Both the position numbers and the translations under genes were made by a program. A DNA stretch of 15,348 nucleotides from Clostridia bacterium (GTDB lineage: Bacteria > UBA6262 > WVXT01 > JAUXBS01), in NCBI GenBank assembly GCA_030618495.1, contig JAUXDE010000032.1:1-15348 (forward strand). Reading direction: 5' to 3'. Positions within the stretch are counted from its first letter, which is position 1. Every line of letters starts with the position of its first letter. Shown here one piece after another: positions 4,343-13,700 of the stretch. The notes under the pieces were generated by a model, which made no database searches, was not told where the DNA came from, and saw only the letters and a program-made list of their open reading frames with translations.

Positions 4343-6036
4343 ATATAAAATACCGTATTATTATATGTTTGGTAGTTACGGTTGTGATGTTTGCGGGGCT
4401 GGAAGTAAGATTATGGAACATCCAGGTTGTAAGGCATTCCCCTATTAATAAAACAGCCATAAAACAGTTTGAGCATAAGATATTCCTGAATCCCGACAGG
4501 GGTAAGATCTACGACCGAAACGGGGAGCAGCTTGCGCTTGATATCAACGTGGACTCAGTATTTGCCGTTCCTTCCGAAATATCCAGTCCCAGCAGGACCT
4601 CAAGAAAACTTGCCGGTATACTCGGACTGAATGAATCATCACTTGCCGGTAAATTGAGGAAACGTTCAAGTTTTGCATGGGTGAAGAGGAAGGTGGGGCC
4701 TTCATTGTCCATGAAGGTTAAGAAGCTTGGCCTGGAAGGTATTTATCTTTTACAGGAGAAGAAACGGTTTTATCCTGAAAATGACCTTGCCTGTCATATT
4801 ATTGGCTGTGTGGGTATTGACAGCCAGGGGCTGTCCGGAATTGAAAAGAACTATGAAAAGTTCCTGAAAACAGCCAGTCGCAGGGCTGTAAGGGTAACTG
4901 ATGCGTTCGGCCGTAACGTGATTACCACCAATGAAGTTATAAAACGTAACAAAGAGTGCTGTGATGTGGTTCTTACCATAGATAAGTATATACAGCACGT
5001 TGCGGAGGTTGAACTTAAAAAAGCGTACATTAATAGCAAGGCAAGCAGGGCAACTATTGTTGTTCAGGACCCTGCCACGGGAGAAATCCTTGCGCTGGCG
5101 AATTACCCGGGGTTCAACGGCAATAAACCGTTGAAATATGCTTCAAGATTTATGAACAATCCGGCAATAACAAATGTTTATGAGCCGGGCTCGACCTTTA
5201 AAATAATTGCCGCCGCCGCTGTTCTTGAGAAGAACATGGTGAGCCCGAAGGACAGATTTTATTGTGAAAACGGCTTGTGGGTTATAGGCAATTATCCAAT
5301 AAGGGATCATGAAAAAGAAGGCTGGTTGAATTTTAATCAGATAATCATGAAATCAAGCAACATAGGTATGGCAAAGATTGGCGAGAAACTTGGCAGGATA
5401 GGGCTTTACGAATATACGCGCAAGTTCGGGTTCGGGAATTACACGGGTATTGACCTGCCCGGCGAGTCATGCGGGATACTGAGGAAAACTGACAAGTGGA
5501 GCAGCATATCCCTGGGAAGAATTTCGTTTGGGCAGGAAATCGGCGTGACGGCGATACAGCTTGTTTCGGCCTTCTCCAGTATCGCGAACAAGGGGCGGCT
5601 CATGCAGCCGCGAATTGTGCGTCACGTGCTGGATTCCGACGGTAATAATGCCCGGGAGTTTGAGCCCATTACCATAAGAAGAGTGGTGTCTCACAGGACT
5701 GTTAACCTGCTTACGAAAATGCTTGTAGGGGTAGTTGAAGAGGGCACGGGAGTTAGGGCCGGGGTTGATGGCTACAGGGTTGCCGGGAAGACGGGGACTG
5801 CCCAGAAGTATGATAAAAAATCGGGGGCATACTGTTCGATGAAATATACGGCTTCATTTGCGGGTTTCATCCCGGCGTATAAGCCGCGCGTAACGATTCT
5901 TGTGATCGTTGACGAACCGGAGGGGGTCTATTACGGCGGGACTGTTGCGGCGCCGGTATTTTCAAGAGTGGCGCAGAAGATCATGGAGTACTACAGCATA
6001 CCCTGGGATGAATACAAGTTAGCAACAAACAGGTAA
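4339..6036 (+). CDS. ftsI: FtsI-type class B penicillin-binding protein (septal transpeptidase)
   Basis: It cross-links septal peptidoglycan together with FtsW. The 565-residue product has an N-terminal membrane anchor (about 5-22), the PBP dimerisation region starting DRGKIYDRNGEQLA (53-66), and a transpeptidase domain with all three active-site motifs: SxxK at 285-288 (STFK, serine 285 nucleophile), SSN at 339-341 and KTG at 484-486. The C-terminus ends soon after the catalytic domain, with no PASTA repeats, unlike Spo VD or PBP2x types. The start ATG overlaps the ftsL stop (ATGA). murE begins 2 bases after its stop. FtsI rather than PBP2 is chosen because of its location in the dcw cluster. 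Confidence 0.96.
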   Translation: MNIKYRIIICLVVTVVMFAGLEVRLWNIQVVRHSPINKTAIKQFEHKIFLNPDRGKIYDRNGEQLALDINVDSVFAVPSEISSPSRTSRKLAGILGLNESSLAGKLRKRSSFAWVKRKVGPSLSMKVKKLGLEGIYLLQEKKRFYPENDLACHIIGCVGIDSQGLSGIEKNYEKFLKTASRRAVRVTDAFGRNVITTNEVIKRNKECCDVVLTIDKYIQHVAEVELKKAYINSKASRATIVVQDPATGEILALANYPGFNGNKPLKYASRFMNNPAITNVYEPGSTFKIIAAAAVLEKNMVSPKDRFYCENGLWVIGNYPIRDHEKEGWLNFNQIIMKSSNIGMAKIGEKLGRIGLYEYTRKFGFGNYTGIDLPGESCGILRKTDKWSSISLGRISFGQEIGVTAIQLVSAFSSIANKGRLMQPRIVRHVLDSDGNNAREFEPITIRRVVSHRTVNLLTKMLVGVVEEGTGVRAGVDGYRVAGKTGTAQKYDKKSGAYCSMKYTASFAGFIPAYKPRVTILVIVDEPEGVYYGGTVAAPVFSRVAQKIMEYYSIPWDEYKLATNR

Positions 6037-6038
6037 TA

Positions 6039-7553
6039 ATGAAAAAGGGATTGAATAATCTACTGAAGGTACTGCCCCGGGGGCAGGTTCACGGGAATAA
6101 GGCTATAACCGTTACGGGTATAGAATATGATTCACGTAACGTTAGTCCGGGCAACGTATTCGTGGCTATCAACGGTTACCGCGAGGACGGAAACACATAT
6201 ATAAATCAGGCAGTGAGTAAAGGGGCGGGGGTTATTGTTTCATCGGTAAAGCCGAAAAGAATTAAGGATTATACCCTGGTTCTGGTAGATAACCCGCGGC
6301 TTGCCCTGGCGGCGCTTTCGGGTGAATATTACAATCATCCTTCCGGGAAATTGAACGTTATAGGTGTAACCGGCACGAACGGCAAGACCACCGTAAGTTA
6401 CCTGCTTGAGTCCATCTTGAATGCCCGGGGCGGTAAGGCGGGCTTGTTCGGCACGGTGGAATACAGGACTGGAAAAAAGAGTATACCCGCGCTTACCACG
6501 ACGCCGGAGTCCCGTGACCTGCAGAGGATGCTTGCTGAACTTCTCGCAAATGGGTTTGATTCCGCCGTGATTGAGGTTTCTTCACACGCCCTTGTCCAGG
6601 ACAGGGTGGAAGAGATTGAATTCGATGCGGCCGTTTTTACGAATCTAACGAGAGACCACTTGGACTTCCATGAAAATATGGATGATTATCTTAACGCCAA
6701 GATTAAACTCTTTTCCGGACTCGGGATGAGCGCAGGAAAGAAACGCGAGAAGGTGGCTGTAATAAACAACGATGACCCTGCGTCAGGGAAGGTAAAGGGG
6801 GCGGTAAAAAAAAGAATAATAACCTATGCCCTTGAGAATGCGGCCGATATAACGGCTTCGGATATAAGGCTGGGATTGAATAAAACATCATTTGTTCTGC
6901 AAAACGGTATGGACGGTTTGAGTGTTAAGATTTCACTGCCTCTTCCGGGAAGGTTCAACCTGTACAATGCGCTGGCTGCCGCGGCAACCGGGATTGGACA
7001 GCAGATACCGCTTGAAGATATAAAAAAAGGGATTGAGGGAGTCAGGCATATACCGGGACGTTTTGAGGTAATTGACGAGGGGCAGTCGTTTACGGTGATT
7101 GTTGATTATGCGCATACGGATGATTCTCTTCGACGGATTCTAAAGTCCTGCAGGCAGTTGAGCCCGGAGAGGATTATCACTGTTTTTGGCTGCGGGGGGG
7201 ACAGGGACCGCGGCAAGCGGCCTCTTATGGGTGAAGCGGCTGTAAAGTACAGCGATTATGTTGTGGTCACATCGGATAATCCGCGCACGGAAGAACCGGA
7301 TAAGATTATTCTTGATATTGAAACGGGGATAAAGAAAACCGGCAGGGATAATTATCAGCTTACGCCGGACCGGCGTGAAGCAATTGAGCAGGCGGTGGGA
7401 ATGGCGGACAAAAGGGACATGGTGGTGATTGCAGGCAAGGGACATGAAGATTATCAGGTACTGGGAAATACCAGGATTCATTTCGATGACAGGGAGGTTG
7501 CGCGGGAGGCTTTGAAGCGATTGAAAACAAATGGAAAAAATAACAATAAATGA
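6039..7553 (+). CDS. murE: MurE, UDP-MurNAc-L-Ala-D-Glu:meso-diaminopimelate ligase
   Basis: This cytoplasmic ATP-dependent ligase adds the third amino acid of the peptidoglycan stem. The 504-residue product shows the N-terminal UDP-binding region (DSRNVSPGNVFVAINGY), the ATP loop GVTGTNGKTT (109-118), the SSHAL and FTNLTRDHLDFH blocks, and the lysine expected to be carbamylated (K221 in NAKIKLF). It also has HIPGRFEV, DYAHT and GHEDYQ. DNPR at 413-416 is the motif that selects meso-diaminopimelate over lysine. The start follows the ftsI stop by 2 bases with only a weak CAGG signal, so translation is probably coupled. Its end overlaps murF by 23 bases. Confidence 0.97.
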   Translation: MKKGLNNLLKVLPRGQVHGNKAITVTGIEYDSRNVSPGNVFVAINGYREDGNTYINQAVSKGAGVIVSSVKPKRIKDYTLVLVDNPRLALAALSGEYYNHPSGKLNVIGVTGTNGKTTVSYLLESILNARGGKAGLFGTVEYRTGKKSIPALTTTPESRDLQRMLAELLANGFDSAVIEVSSHALVQDRVEEIEFDAAVFTNLTRDHLDFHENMDDYLNAKIKLFSGLGMSAGKKREKVAVINNDDPASGKVKGAVKKRIITYALENAADITASDIRLGLNKTSFVLQNGMDGLSVKISLPLPGRFNLYNALAAAATGIGQQIPLEDIKKGIEGVRHIPGRFEVIDEGQSFTVIVDYAHTDDSLRRILKSCRQLSPERIITVFGCGGDRDRGKRPLMGEAAVKYSDYVVVTSDNPRTEEPDKIILDIETGIKKTGRDNYQLTPDRREAIEQAVGMADKRDMVVIAGKGHEDYQVLGNTRIHFDDREVAREALKRLKTNGKNNNK

Positions 7554-8901
7554 AGTGTTAGAAGCGGTCGCAGGGAAGCTGGTTTCAGGTGACTCAAAAG
7601 GGGTGGTATCGGGTGTTTCAACGGATAGCAGGACGATAGAAAAAGGGGATTTGTTCGTTGCACTCAAGGGTGAGCGTTTTGACGGGCATGAGCATGTTTA
7701 TGAGGCGGAGCGAAAGGGCGCCTCCGCGGTTCTTGCCGGAAGGAGGATTAAGGCAGGCTCACCGCTAATTCTGGTTAAGGGAAGCACCCTGGATGCATTA
7801 CAGAAACTGGCAGGGTATTACCGTATGAAGTATAAACCGGTCGTGATAGGTGTTACCGGTTCAAACGGGAAGACCACCACGAAGGATATGCTTGCGTCCA
7901 TCCTGTCGCTTAAGGGAAAGGTAACGGCAACGAAGGGTAATTTCAACAACCTGATAGGACTGCCTCTCACGCTCTTTGACATTGACTCTGAAACAAGGTA
8001 CTGCGTGTTGGAAATGGGAATGAATCATTTAGGTGAGATAAGGACGCTGACGGTTTTAGCCTCACCCGGTATAGGTGTGATTACGAATGTGGGTAATGCC
8101 CATATGGAGCATTTGGGCAGTATTTCAAATGTGCTGAAAGCCAAGATGGAACTTGTGGACAATCTTTCCGGAGAAGGGGTTGCCGTTATAAATACGGATA
8201 ATCCTTATTTGAAAGATACCCTGAAGTTTATAAAACGAAAAACCATAACTTATGGAATAAAGGAAAAAGCGGACGTAATGGCTTCCGGGGTGGAGTTTAA
8301 TCCCGGGGACAACAGCTGTTCCTTTACCCTGAACATGAACGGGGGAAGCCAGGGGATAACACTTTCATCTTTTGCGGAGAATAATATTTATAATGCTCTT
8401 GCGGCATGCTCTGTTGCGGGTTATCTCGGGTGTGAGGCTGGCGCAATATCGAAGGCTCTGAATGCGTTCAGTTTCCCCGGTATGCGATTCGAGCTCTCAG
8501 ACCGTGACGGTATAAAGGTTATAAACGATTCATATAATGCCAATCCGTCTTCGGTGGAAATAGCGCTTGAAGAAGTAAGGAAGGCATTTGGCGAACACAG
8601 GAAGGTTGCGGTGCTGGGGGACATGCTTGAGTTGGGGGATAAATCAAAAGTGTTTCACGTCCAGGCAGGGAGGGCTGTTTTCAAAGAGAAATTTAAAGTG
8701 TTGATTACGATAGGCAGTCAGTCCAGGTATACGGCAGAGGCGGCAATAGAGGCAGGCATGGATAAGAATAATGTTTTTATTTGTCCGGCGATTGCCGATG
8801 CCCTCAAGGAACTTGAGCATATACTGAGAAAAAATGATGTTGTTTTAATAAAGGGCTCAAGAAAGATGGGGTTGGATGAAGTGGCAAAAAAAATAGGGTG
8901 A
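7531..8901 (+). CDS. murF: MurF, UDP-MurNAc-tripeptide:D-Ala-D-Ala ligase
   Basis: It adds D-Ala-D-Ala to give UDP-MurNAc-pentapeptide. The 456-residue protein has the N-terminal block STDSRTIEKGDLFVALKGERFDGH, split here as residues 30-39 and 40-53, the ATP loop GVTGSNGKTTTKD (107-119), KGNFNNLIGLP (135-145), the EMGMNHLGEI block (161-170), NDSYNANPSS (332-341) and a C-terminal VLIKGSRKMGLDE. All are typical of MurF. The start ATG 7531 lies inside the end of murE (23-base overlap) with no strong Shine-Dalgarno, so expression is probably coupled. A 38-base gap with motif copy C separates it from mraY. Confidence 0.97.
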   Translation: MEKITINEVLEAVAGKLVSGDSKGVVSGVSTDSRTIEKGDLFVALKGERFDGHEHVYEAERKGASAVLAGRRIKAGSPLILVKGSTLDALQKLAGYYRMKYKPVVIGVTGSNGKTTTKDMLASILSLKGKVTATKGNFNNLIGLPLTLFDIDSETRYCVLEMGMNHLGEIRTLTVLASPGIGVITNVGNAHMEHLGSISNVLKAKMELVDNLSGEGVAVINTDNPYLKDTLKFIKRKTITYGIKEKADVMASGVEFNPGDNSCSFTLNMNGGSQGITLSSFAENNIYNALAACSVAGYLGCEAGAISKALNAFSFPGMRFELSDRDGIKVINDSYNANPSSVEIALEEVRKAFGEHRKVAVLGDMLELGDKSKVFHVQAGRAVFKEKFKVLITIGSQSRYTAEAAIEAGMDKNNVFICPAIADALKELEHILRKNDVVLIKGSRKMGLDEVAKKIG

Positions 8902-8905
8902 GAGT

Positions 8906-8920
8906 AGTAACACTACACTA
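8906..8920 (+). repeat. Copy C of recurring 15-base motif (AGTAACACTACACTA)
   Basis: This copy equals the consensus. It lies in the 38-base murF-mraY gap, 5 bases before mraY's Shine-Dalgarno AGGAG (8925-8929). It contains the perfect dyad GTAGT-AAC-ACTAC (8904-8916). No promoter is evident here, so if the motif acts it does so within the operon or on the transcript. Confidence 0.5.
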
Positions 8921-8939
8921 AAAAAGGAGAAAATATAAA

Positions 8940-10025
8940 ATGTTATATCACTTACTGTACCCGCTGCACGAGTTTTTTTCACCGTTTAACATAATTCAGT
9001 ACATTACTTTTCGTATCGGAGCTTCATTGCTTACAGCGCTTTTCCTGAGTTTCCTTATAGGTCCCATGGTAATCAGGAAGCTGAAGAGTATGAAGATTAC
9101 CCAGGTGATAAGGGATGACGGGCCGCAGGAGCACAAGACAAAGTCAGGCACTCCCACGATGGGTGGGCTGATAATACTTTTCAGCCTTCTGATTTCAACA
9201 TTGCTCTGGGCGCGGCTTGATAACCGGTTTGTGCTTGTAATACTCGTGTCAGCCATCTGGCTCGGGATGCTTGGTTTCTTTGACGATTATCTGAAACTGG
9301 TCAAGAAACATTCCGAGGGGCTGCCCGCGGCTTATAAGATGCTCGGACAGTTGGTTTTTGCCGTAGTCATAAGCGCGTATCTTAGTAATAATCCCGCTAA
9401 CCATGAGTTTGCGTCAAAGGTCAATATACCGTATTTAAAGAACTGCTTTATCGACCTTGGAATATTCTATGTATTTTTCCTGATAATATTTATCGTAGGC
9501 GCTTCAAATGCAGTAAACCTTACTGACGGCCTGGATGGTCTTGCGGTCGGTTCAATCGGTATATCAGCGCTGAGTTTCCTGCTCCTGGCATACGTGGCGG
9601 GCCACGCGAAGTTCAGCAGTTATCTCCGGGTGATACCTGTCGAGGGAGCCGGTGAGATCGCGGTTTTCCTGGCAGCGATGGCCGGTGCGGCATTGGGGTT
9701 CCTATGGTTCAACACGTACCCCGCCGAGGTGTTCATGGGAGATACGGGTTCACTGTTCCTGGGCGGTACGATAGGACTCTGCGCTGTATTCATGAAACAG
9801 GAATTGCTTTTCTTTATTATAGGCGGGGTATTCATCATGGAGGCATTTTCTGTTATACTCCAGGTGGGCTTTTTCAAGGTGCGTAAAAAAAGGATTTTTA
9901 AGATGGCTCCCATCCATCATCATTTTGAGCTGATTGGCTGGAAGGAACCGAAGGTGGTAATAAGGTTCTGGATAATATCAATCATGCTTGCGCTGGTGGC
10001 TTTGGGCAGTCTGAAGATAAGATAA
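8940..10025 (+). CDS. mraY: MraY, phospho-MurNAc-pentapeptide translocase
   Basis: This integral membrane enzyme transfers phospho-MurNAc-pentapeptide to undecaprenyl phosphate, making lipid I. The 361-residue protein has about ten hydrophobic segments and the family motifs: DDGPQEHKTKSGTPTMGG (59-76), FFDDYLK (113-119, with the adjacent catalytic-site aspartates 115 and 116), NLTDGLDGLA (193-202), MGDTGSLFLG (266-275) and the C-terminal PIHHHFE (324-330). Start ATG 8940 has AGGAG 10 bases upstream. It is one of the few genes in the cluster with a real gap and a good ribosome site of its own. Confidence 0.98.
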   Translation: MLYHLLYPLHEFFSPFNIIQYITFRIGASLLTALFLSFLIGPMVIRKLKSMKITQVIRDDGPQEHKTKSGTPTMGGLIILFSLLISTLLWARLDNRFVLVILVSAIWLGMLGFFDDYLKLVKKHSEGLPAAYKMLGQLVFAVVISAYLSNNPANHEFASKVNIPYLKNCFIDLGIFYVFFLIIFIVGASNAVNLTDGLDGLAVGSIGISALSFLLLAYVAGHAKFSSYLRVIPVEGAGEIAVFLAAMAGAALGFLWFNTYPAEVFMGDTGSLFLGGTIGLCAVFMKQELLFFIIGGVFIMEAFSVILQVGFFKVRKKRIFKMAPIHHHFELIGWKEPKVVIRFWIISIMLALVALGSLKIR

Positions 10026-10058
10026 CACGGCCGTTATGAAAAACTATTTAGTAGAATT

Positions 10059-11438
10059 ATGAATAACATTTATTCAGACAGAAATATTCTCGTCGTGGGA
10101 CTCGGTATAAGCGGGGTCGCTGTCGCCAACCTGCTGAAGGGCGCCGGCGCAGGGGTAACCGTTACCGATAAGAAAACGAGAAAGGAATTACTGCCGGGTA
10201 TCAGGAAGCTCAAGAAGGGTATAAGAGTGGTTCCGGGTTACGGTATCTCATGCAAAGAGGGGCTTAAGTCCGGCTCCTTTGATATGCTGGTGGTCAGCCC
10301 GGGGGTTGCGCCGGATGATGCGCTGTACAGGCTTGCGAAAAAGAAGGGTATCCCTGTCAGCGGGGAACTGGAGGTTGCATACAGTTTGGCGCCGCCTGAA
10401 GCCAGAATTATTGCCGTTACCGGGACAAACGGTAAGACCACGACGGTTGAGTTGATAAGAAACATCCTGGAGGCTCAAAAAGGCAGAAAGAGTGTTGCGG
10501 CCGGCAATATAGGGACGCCCCTGTCCTCGTGTTTAAACAGGATAAGCGGTAAGACGGACGTTGTTGTCGAGGTGAGCAGTTACCAGCTTCAGACCGCCGT
10601 GAGTTTTCACCCGCATGTTTCGGTGATAACCAATATTACTCCCGATCATCTTGAACACCATAAGACGATGGGAAATTATATAAAGGCAAAGGCCAGGGTT
10701 TTCAGCCGGCAGGCGGAAGGGGATTTCTGCATACTGAATGCTGATGACGCTAACTGCGCAAAACTTGCTGCCGGGGTGAAGTGCTCAAAGGTAATGTTTT
10801 CCGGTAAAAAAAGTTTAAAGAAGGGCGTATTCGTAAAAAACAATAAGATAATCTGTGATACGGGTTTTACTCCGAAGATGGAATTCCGGCTATCGCCGGG
10901 TTGGGTGAAGATACCCGGTTTGCATAATCTTGAGAATATAATGGCGGGGATAGCAGCAGGAAACATCTTAGGCCTGGGCGTGTCCGAAATCAGCAGGCAG
11001 ATAGGCCTATTCAGGGGGGTTGAACACCGGCTTGAACCGGTAAGAACCATAAGAAGAGTGAAGTACGTAAACGATTCAAAGGCAACTAACGTACAGTCCT
11101 GCCTGACAGCGGTTCAAACGTTTACCGGAGATATAGTTCTTATTATGGGGGGCAGGGACAAGGGGTCACCCTACCTGCCGCTTAAAAAATCAATAAAGCA
11201 GAAGGTAAGGGCGCTAATACTGCTCGGAGAATCAGCGCCAAAGATAAAAAAGGAACTCGGTGGCTTAACTGAAACCCATACCGCAAAAGACGTTAAACAG
11301 GCGGTGAGGCTTGCCTTTTCACTGGCAAAGTCCGGGTTTACTGTTTTATTCTCACCGGCCTGTTCAAGTTTTGACCAGTTCAATAATTTTGAAGAGAGGG
11401 GCAGGGCATTCAAGAAATGGGTAAGAAAACTGCAGTAA
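10059..11438 (+). CDS. murD: MurD, UDP-MurNAc-L-alanine:D-glutamate ligase
   Basis: This cytoplasmic Mur ligase adds D-glutamate to UDP-MurNAc-L-Ala. The 459-residue protein has the N-terminal nucleotide-like fold LVVGLGISG (11-19), SPGV (80-83), the ATP loop AVTGTNGKTTT (119-129), GNIGTP (149-154), VVEVSSYQL (169-177), NITPDHLEHH (192-201), HRLEPV, NDSKATN and GGRDKGSPY blocks. It follows mraY by 33 bases; an 8-codon reading frame in that gap ends with a TGA overlapping the murD ATG. Its 3' end overlaps ftsW by 22 bases. Confidence 0.97.
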   Translation: MNNIYSDRNILVVGLGISGVAVANLLKGAGAGVTVTDKKTRKELLPGIRKLKKGIRVVPGYGISCKEGLKSGSFDMLVVSPGVAPDDALYRLAKKKGIPVSGELEVAYSLAPPEARIIAVTGTNGKTTTVELIRNILEAQKGRKSVAAGNIGTPLSSCLNRISGKTDVVVEVSSYQLQTAVSFHPHVSVITNITPDHLEHHKTMGNYIKAKARVFSRQAEGDFCILNADDANCAKLAAGVKCSKVMFSGKKSLKKGVFVKNNKIICDTGFTPKMEFRLSPGWVKIPGLHNLENIMAGIAAGNILGLGVSEISRQIGLFRGVEHRLEPVRTIRRVKYVNDSKATNVQSCLTAVQTFTGDIVLIMGGRDKGSPYLPLKKSIKQKVRALILLGESAPKIKKELGGLTETHTAKDVKQAVRLAFSLAKSGFTVLFSPACSSFDQFNNFEERGRAFKKWVRKLQ

Positions 11439-12514
11439 TGGATATACCGCTTTTCCTGACGGTTATCGTTCTTGTATGCATAGGCATAGTGATGGTATAT
11501 TCCGCAAGCGCCGTCATATCCCAGGAGAAATTTTCAAGCAGTTATCATTTCCTGATAAAACAGTCGATATGGGCAATGGCGGGCATCCTGTTGATGCTGG
11601 TATTCAGCCAGGTGGACTATAATCATTTCCAGAAATTCTCCAGGCCGGCCGTTATTGTTACCGTAATACTTCTTTTCATAGTACTGTTCAGGCCAACAAT
11701 GTTAGGGGCAAGAAGGTGGATAAAGATAGGACCCATCGGATTCCAGCCGTCCGAGATGGCAAAGCTGGTAATGATTCTCTTCATAGCGGATGTGCTTGAC
11801 CGTAAGCAGAGTAAAATAAAGGAATTTAAGGCATGCATACTTCCCATCCTGATAGTGACCATGGTTCTCTCGGCGCTTATTTACATAGAGCCTGATCTCG
11901 GGGGAACCGTGATACTGGTCTTAATGTTTATGATAATGTTGTTTATCGGAGGGGCAAGGGTGCAGCACCTGGTTTCAATCGTGCTGGTATCCCTGCCTCT
12001 GTTGTACTTGGCTATACTGAAGGTCGGGTACAGGAAGGGGCGCTTACTTTCATTTCTGAACCCGCAAGATGATATAACGGGAAAAGGGTACCAGCTGTAC
12101 CAGTCCCTGCTTGCGTTCGGTTCCGGCGGCTTATTCGGAAAGGGGCTCGGCGCTTCCAGGTCAAAGTTGTTTTACCTGCCGCAGCCGCACACTGATTTTA
12201 TCCTGCCGGTAATCGGCGAGGAACTGGGTTTTTTTGGAGTTACCATCATAATACTAATGTTCTGCTTCATTATTTACAGGGGCGCCAGGATAGCCATAGA
12301 TGCGCCGAACCTGTTCGGGACGATGTTTGCTTCGGGTATCGTTTCACTGGTAGCGCTTCAAACCATAATAAACATAGCGGTTGTTACCGCCTGTATGCCT
12401 ACAAAAGGGTTGAGCCTGCCGTTTCTAAGCTTCGGCGGGTCTTCACTCATTTTCACCCTTATCGGCATGGGTATCCTGCTTAATATATCAATGCAGGTTA
12501 AGCGGCAACGCTGA
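11417..12514 (+). CDS. ftsW: FtsW, septal peptidoglycan glycosyltransferase (SEDS family)
   Basis: It polymerises lipid II at the division site together with FtsI. The 365-residue polytopic protein shows YSASA in the first helix region, GARRWIKIGPIGFQPSEMAK (97-116), EPDLGG (158-163), GKGYQLYQSLLAFGSGGLFG (222-241), and the extracellular loop PQPHTDFILPVIGEELG with D260, the position of the catalytic aspartate in SEDS proteins. A C-terminal GLSLPFLSFGGSSL follows. The start at 11417 overlaps murD by 22 bases and has no clear Shine-Dalgarno. FtsW rather than RodA is chosen by its place between murD and murG. Confidence 0.96.
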   Translation: MGKKTAVMDIPLFLTVIVLVCIGIVMVYSASAVISQEKFSSSYHFLIKQSIWAMAGILLMLVFSQVDYNHFQKFSRPAVIVTVILLFIVLFRPTMLGARRWIKIGPIGFQPSEMAKLVMILFIADVLDRKQSKIKEFKACILPILIVTMVLSALIYIEPDLGGTVILVLMFMIMLFIGGARVQHLVSIVLVSLPLLYLAILKVGYRKGRLLSFLNPQDDITGKGYQLYQSLLAFGSGGLFGKGLGASRSKLFYLPQPHTDFILPVIGEELGFFGVTIIILMFCFIIYRGARIAIDAPNLFGTMFASGIVSLVALQTIINIAVVTACMPTKGLSLPFLSFGGSSLIFTLIGMGILLNISMQVKRQR

Positions 12515-12537
12515 ATATAGAATAATAAGGATAATAA

Positions 12538-13623
12538 ATGCGCGCGCTAATCGTAATCGGAACTACGGGGGGGCATATTTACCCGGGTATAATGCTGGCT
12601 GATAAACTCATTAAAGAAGGCAATGAGGTGGTTATCGTGTCCAGGGCCGGTGGAATAGCGGCTAAAATACTTGAGGATAAGAAGTATGATGTCGTAAACA
12701 TAGCAGGAGAAGGTTTGAAGAGGAAGTTATCTTTCAGTTTAATCACCTTCCTGTTTAAATTTATGCTGGGGTTTTTCAGGTCATTTGGTATCATCCGGAA
12801 GTTCAAGCCGGATATTGTCATAGGCATGGGGGGGTATTTGACTCCGCCCGTGATTTTAGCCTCAAAATTTTGTTTAACTCCCAGTATAGTTCATGAACAG
12901 AACGTACTTCCGGGACTTGCAATAAAAGTTCTTTCAAGTATTGCCGACAGGGTTGCCGTGAGCTTTGAGGAGACAAAAACATACCTGAAAAATGATAATG
13001 TCGTGTTTACGGGAAACCCCGTAAGGCAGGAAATGCTGAAATGTCCCAGGGAGGCCGGAGAGAAGATACTTAAGCTTAAAGGTGAAGGCAGAAACGTGTT
13101 GATATTCGGCGGGAGCCAGGGTTCGGCCAGCATTAACCATGCAATGGTTGAGGCATTGAAGCCGCTTGAGCCGGTAAAGGGCAAATTAAGGTTTATTCAT
13201 ATAGCGGGACCGAAACAGTTCTCGTGGGTAAAGGATGAGTACGTAAAATCGGGGCACAATGCATGCGTTTTTGATTACCTTCATAAAATGGAGTATGCAT
13301 ACGCGTGCGCGGACCTTGCCGTTTCAAGGGCGGGGGCGACAACGATTGCCGAGTTAATAGCCATAAGCCTGCCGTGCATACTGGTCCCCTATCCGCATGC
13401 CACGGCAAACCATCAGATGATAAATGCGCAGGTCATTGCGGATACCGGCGGCGGCATCATAATAAAGGATGACAAGCTTAACGGGGCAATCCTTGCCGAT
13501 TCAATAATGAAACTCTTCAGGGATACAAATACGCTTGAGAACATGAAGGGAAACATAGGCAGGCTGTATAAGAAACCTGCCGTTCCTGCCTTTATCAAAC
13601 TCATACAAGACCTGATATCCTGA
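12538..13623 (+). CDS. murG: MurG, lipid II-forming GlcNAc transferase
   Basis: This peripheral membrane glycosyltransferase adds GlcNAc to lipid I at the inner face of the membrane. The 361-residue protein has the glycine-rich loop GTTGGHIYPG (8-17, with H13), GMGGY (96-100), HEQNVLPG (119-126), FTGNPVR (157-163), FGGSQGS (190-196), and the UDP-GlcNAc site VSRAGATTIAE (262-272) followed by PYPHATANHQ (284-293). Start ATG 12538 has AAGGA 6 bases upstream; the gap to ftsW is 23 bases. It is the last dcw gene here: murC, murB and ftsQAZ do not follow. Confidence 0.97.
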   Translation: MRALIVIGTTGGHIYPGIMLADKLIKEGNEVVIVSRAGGIAAKILEDKKYDVVNIAGEGLKRKLSFSLITFLFKFMLGFFRSFGIIRKFKPDIVIGMGGYLTPPVILASKFCLTPSIVHEQNVLPGLAIKVLSSIADRVAVSFEETKTYLKNDNVVFTGNPVRQEMLKCPREAGEKILKLKGEGRNVLIFGGSQGSASINHAMVEALKPLEPVKGKLRFIHIAGPKQFSWVKDEYVKSGHNACVFDYLHKMEYAYACADLAVSRAGATTIAELIAISLPCILVPYPHATANHQMINAQVIADTGGGIIIKDDKLNGAILADSIMKLFRDTNTLENMKGNIGRLYKKPAVPAFIKLIQDLIS

Positions 13624-13654
13624 TAAACTTATAACTCAAATCTCAAAAGAATTA

Positions 13655-13683
13655 TTGACAAACACCAAATTAAATAATAGAAT
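13655..13683 (+). promoter_or_regulatory. Promoter of tRNA-Lys
   Basis: TTGACA (13655-13660), a 17-base spacer and TAGAAT (13678-13683) make a strong sigma70-type promoter with a predicted start near 13690, about 26 bases before tRNA-Lys. No terminator is seen after murG, so readthrough from the dcw cluster may also supply this tRNA. Confidence 0.7.
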
Positions 13684-13700
13684 AGCGGGAATTATTAACT

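Noticed and set aside
10021-10035. GATAACACGGCCG before murD as a fifth copy of the recurring motif
   Set aside because: Only about half of the positions match; it shares TAACAC but not the ACTACACTA half.
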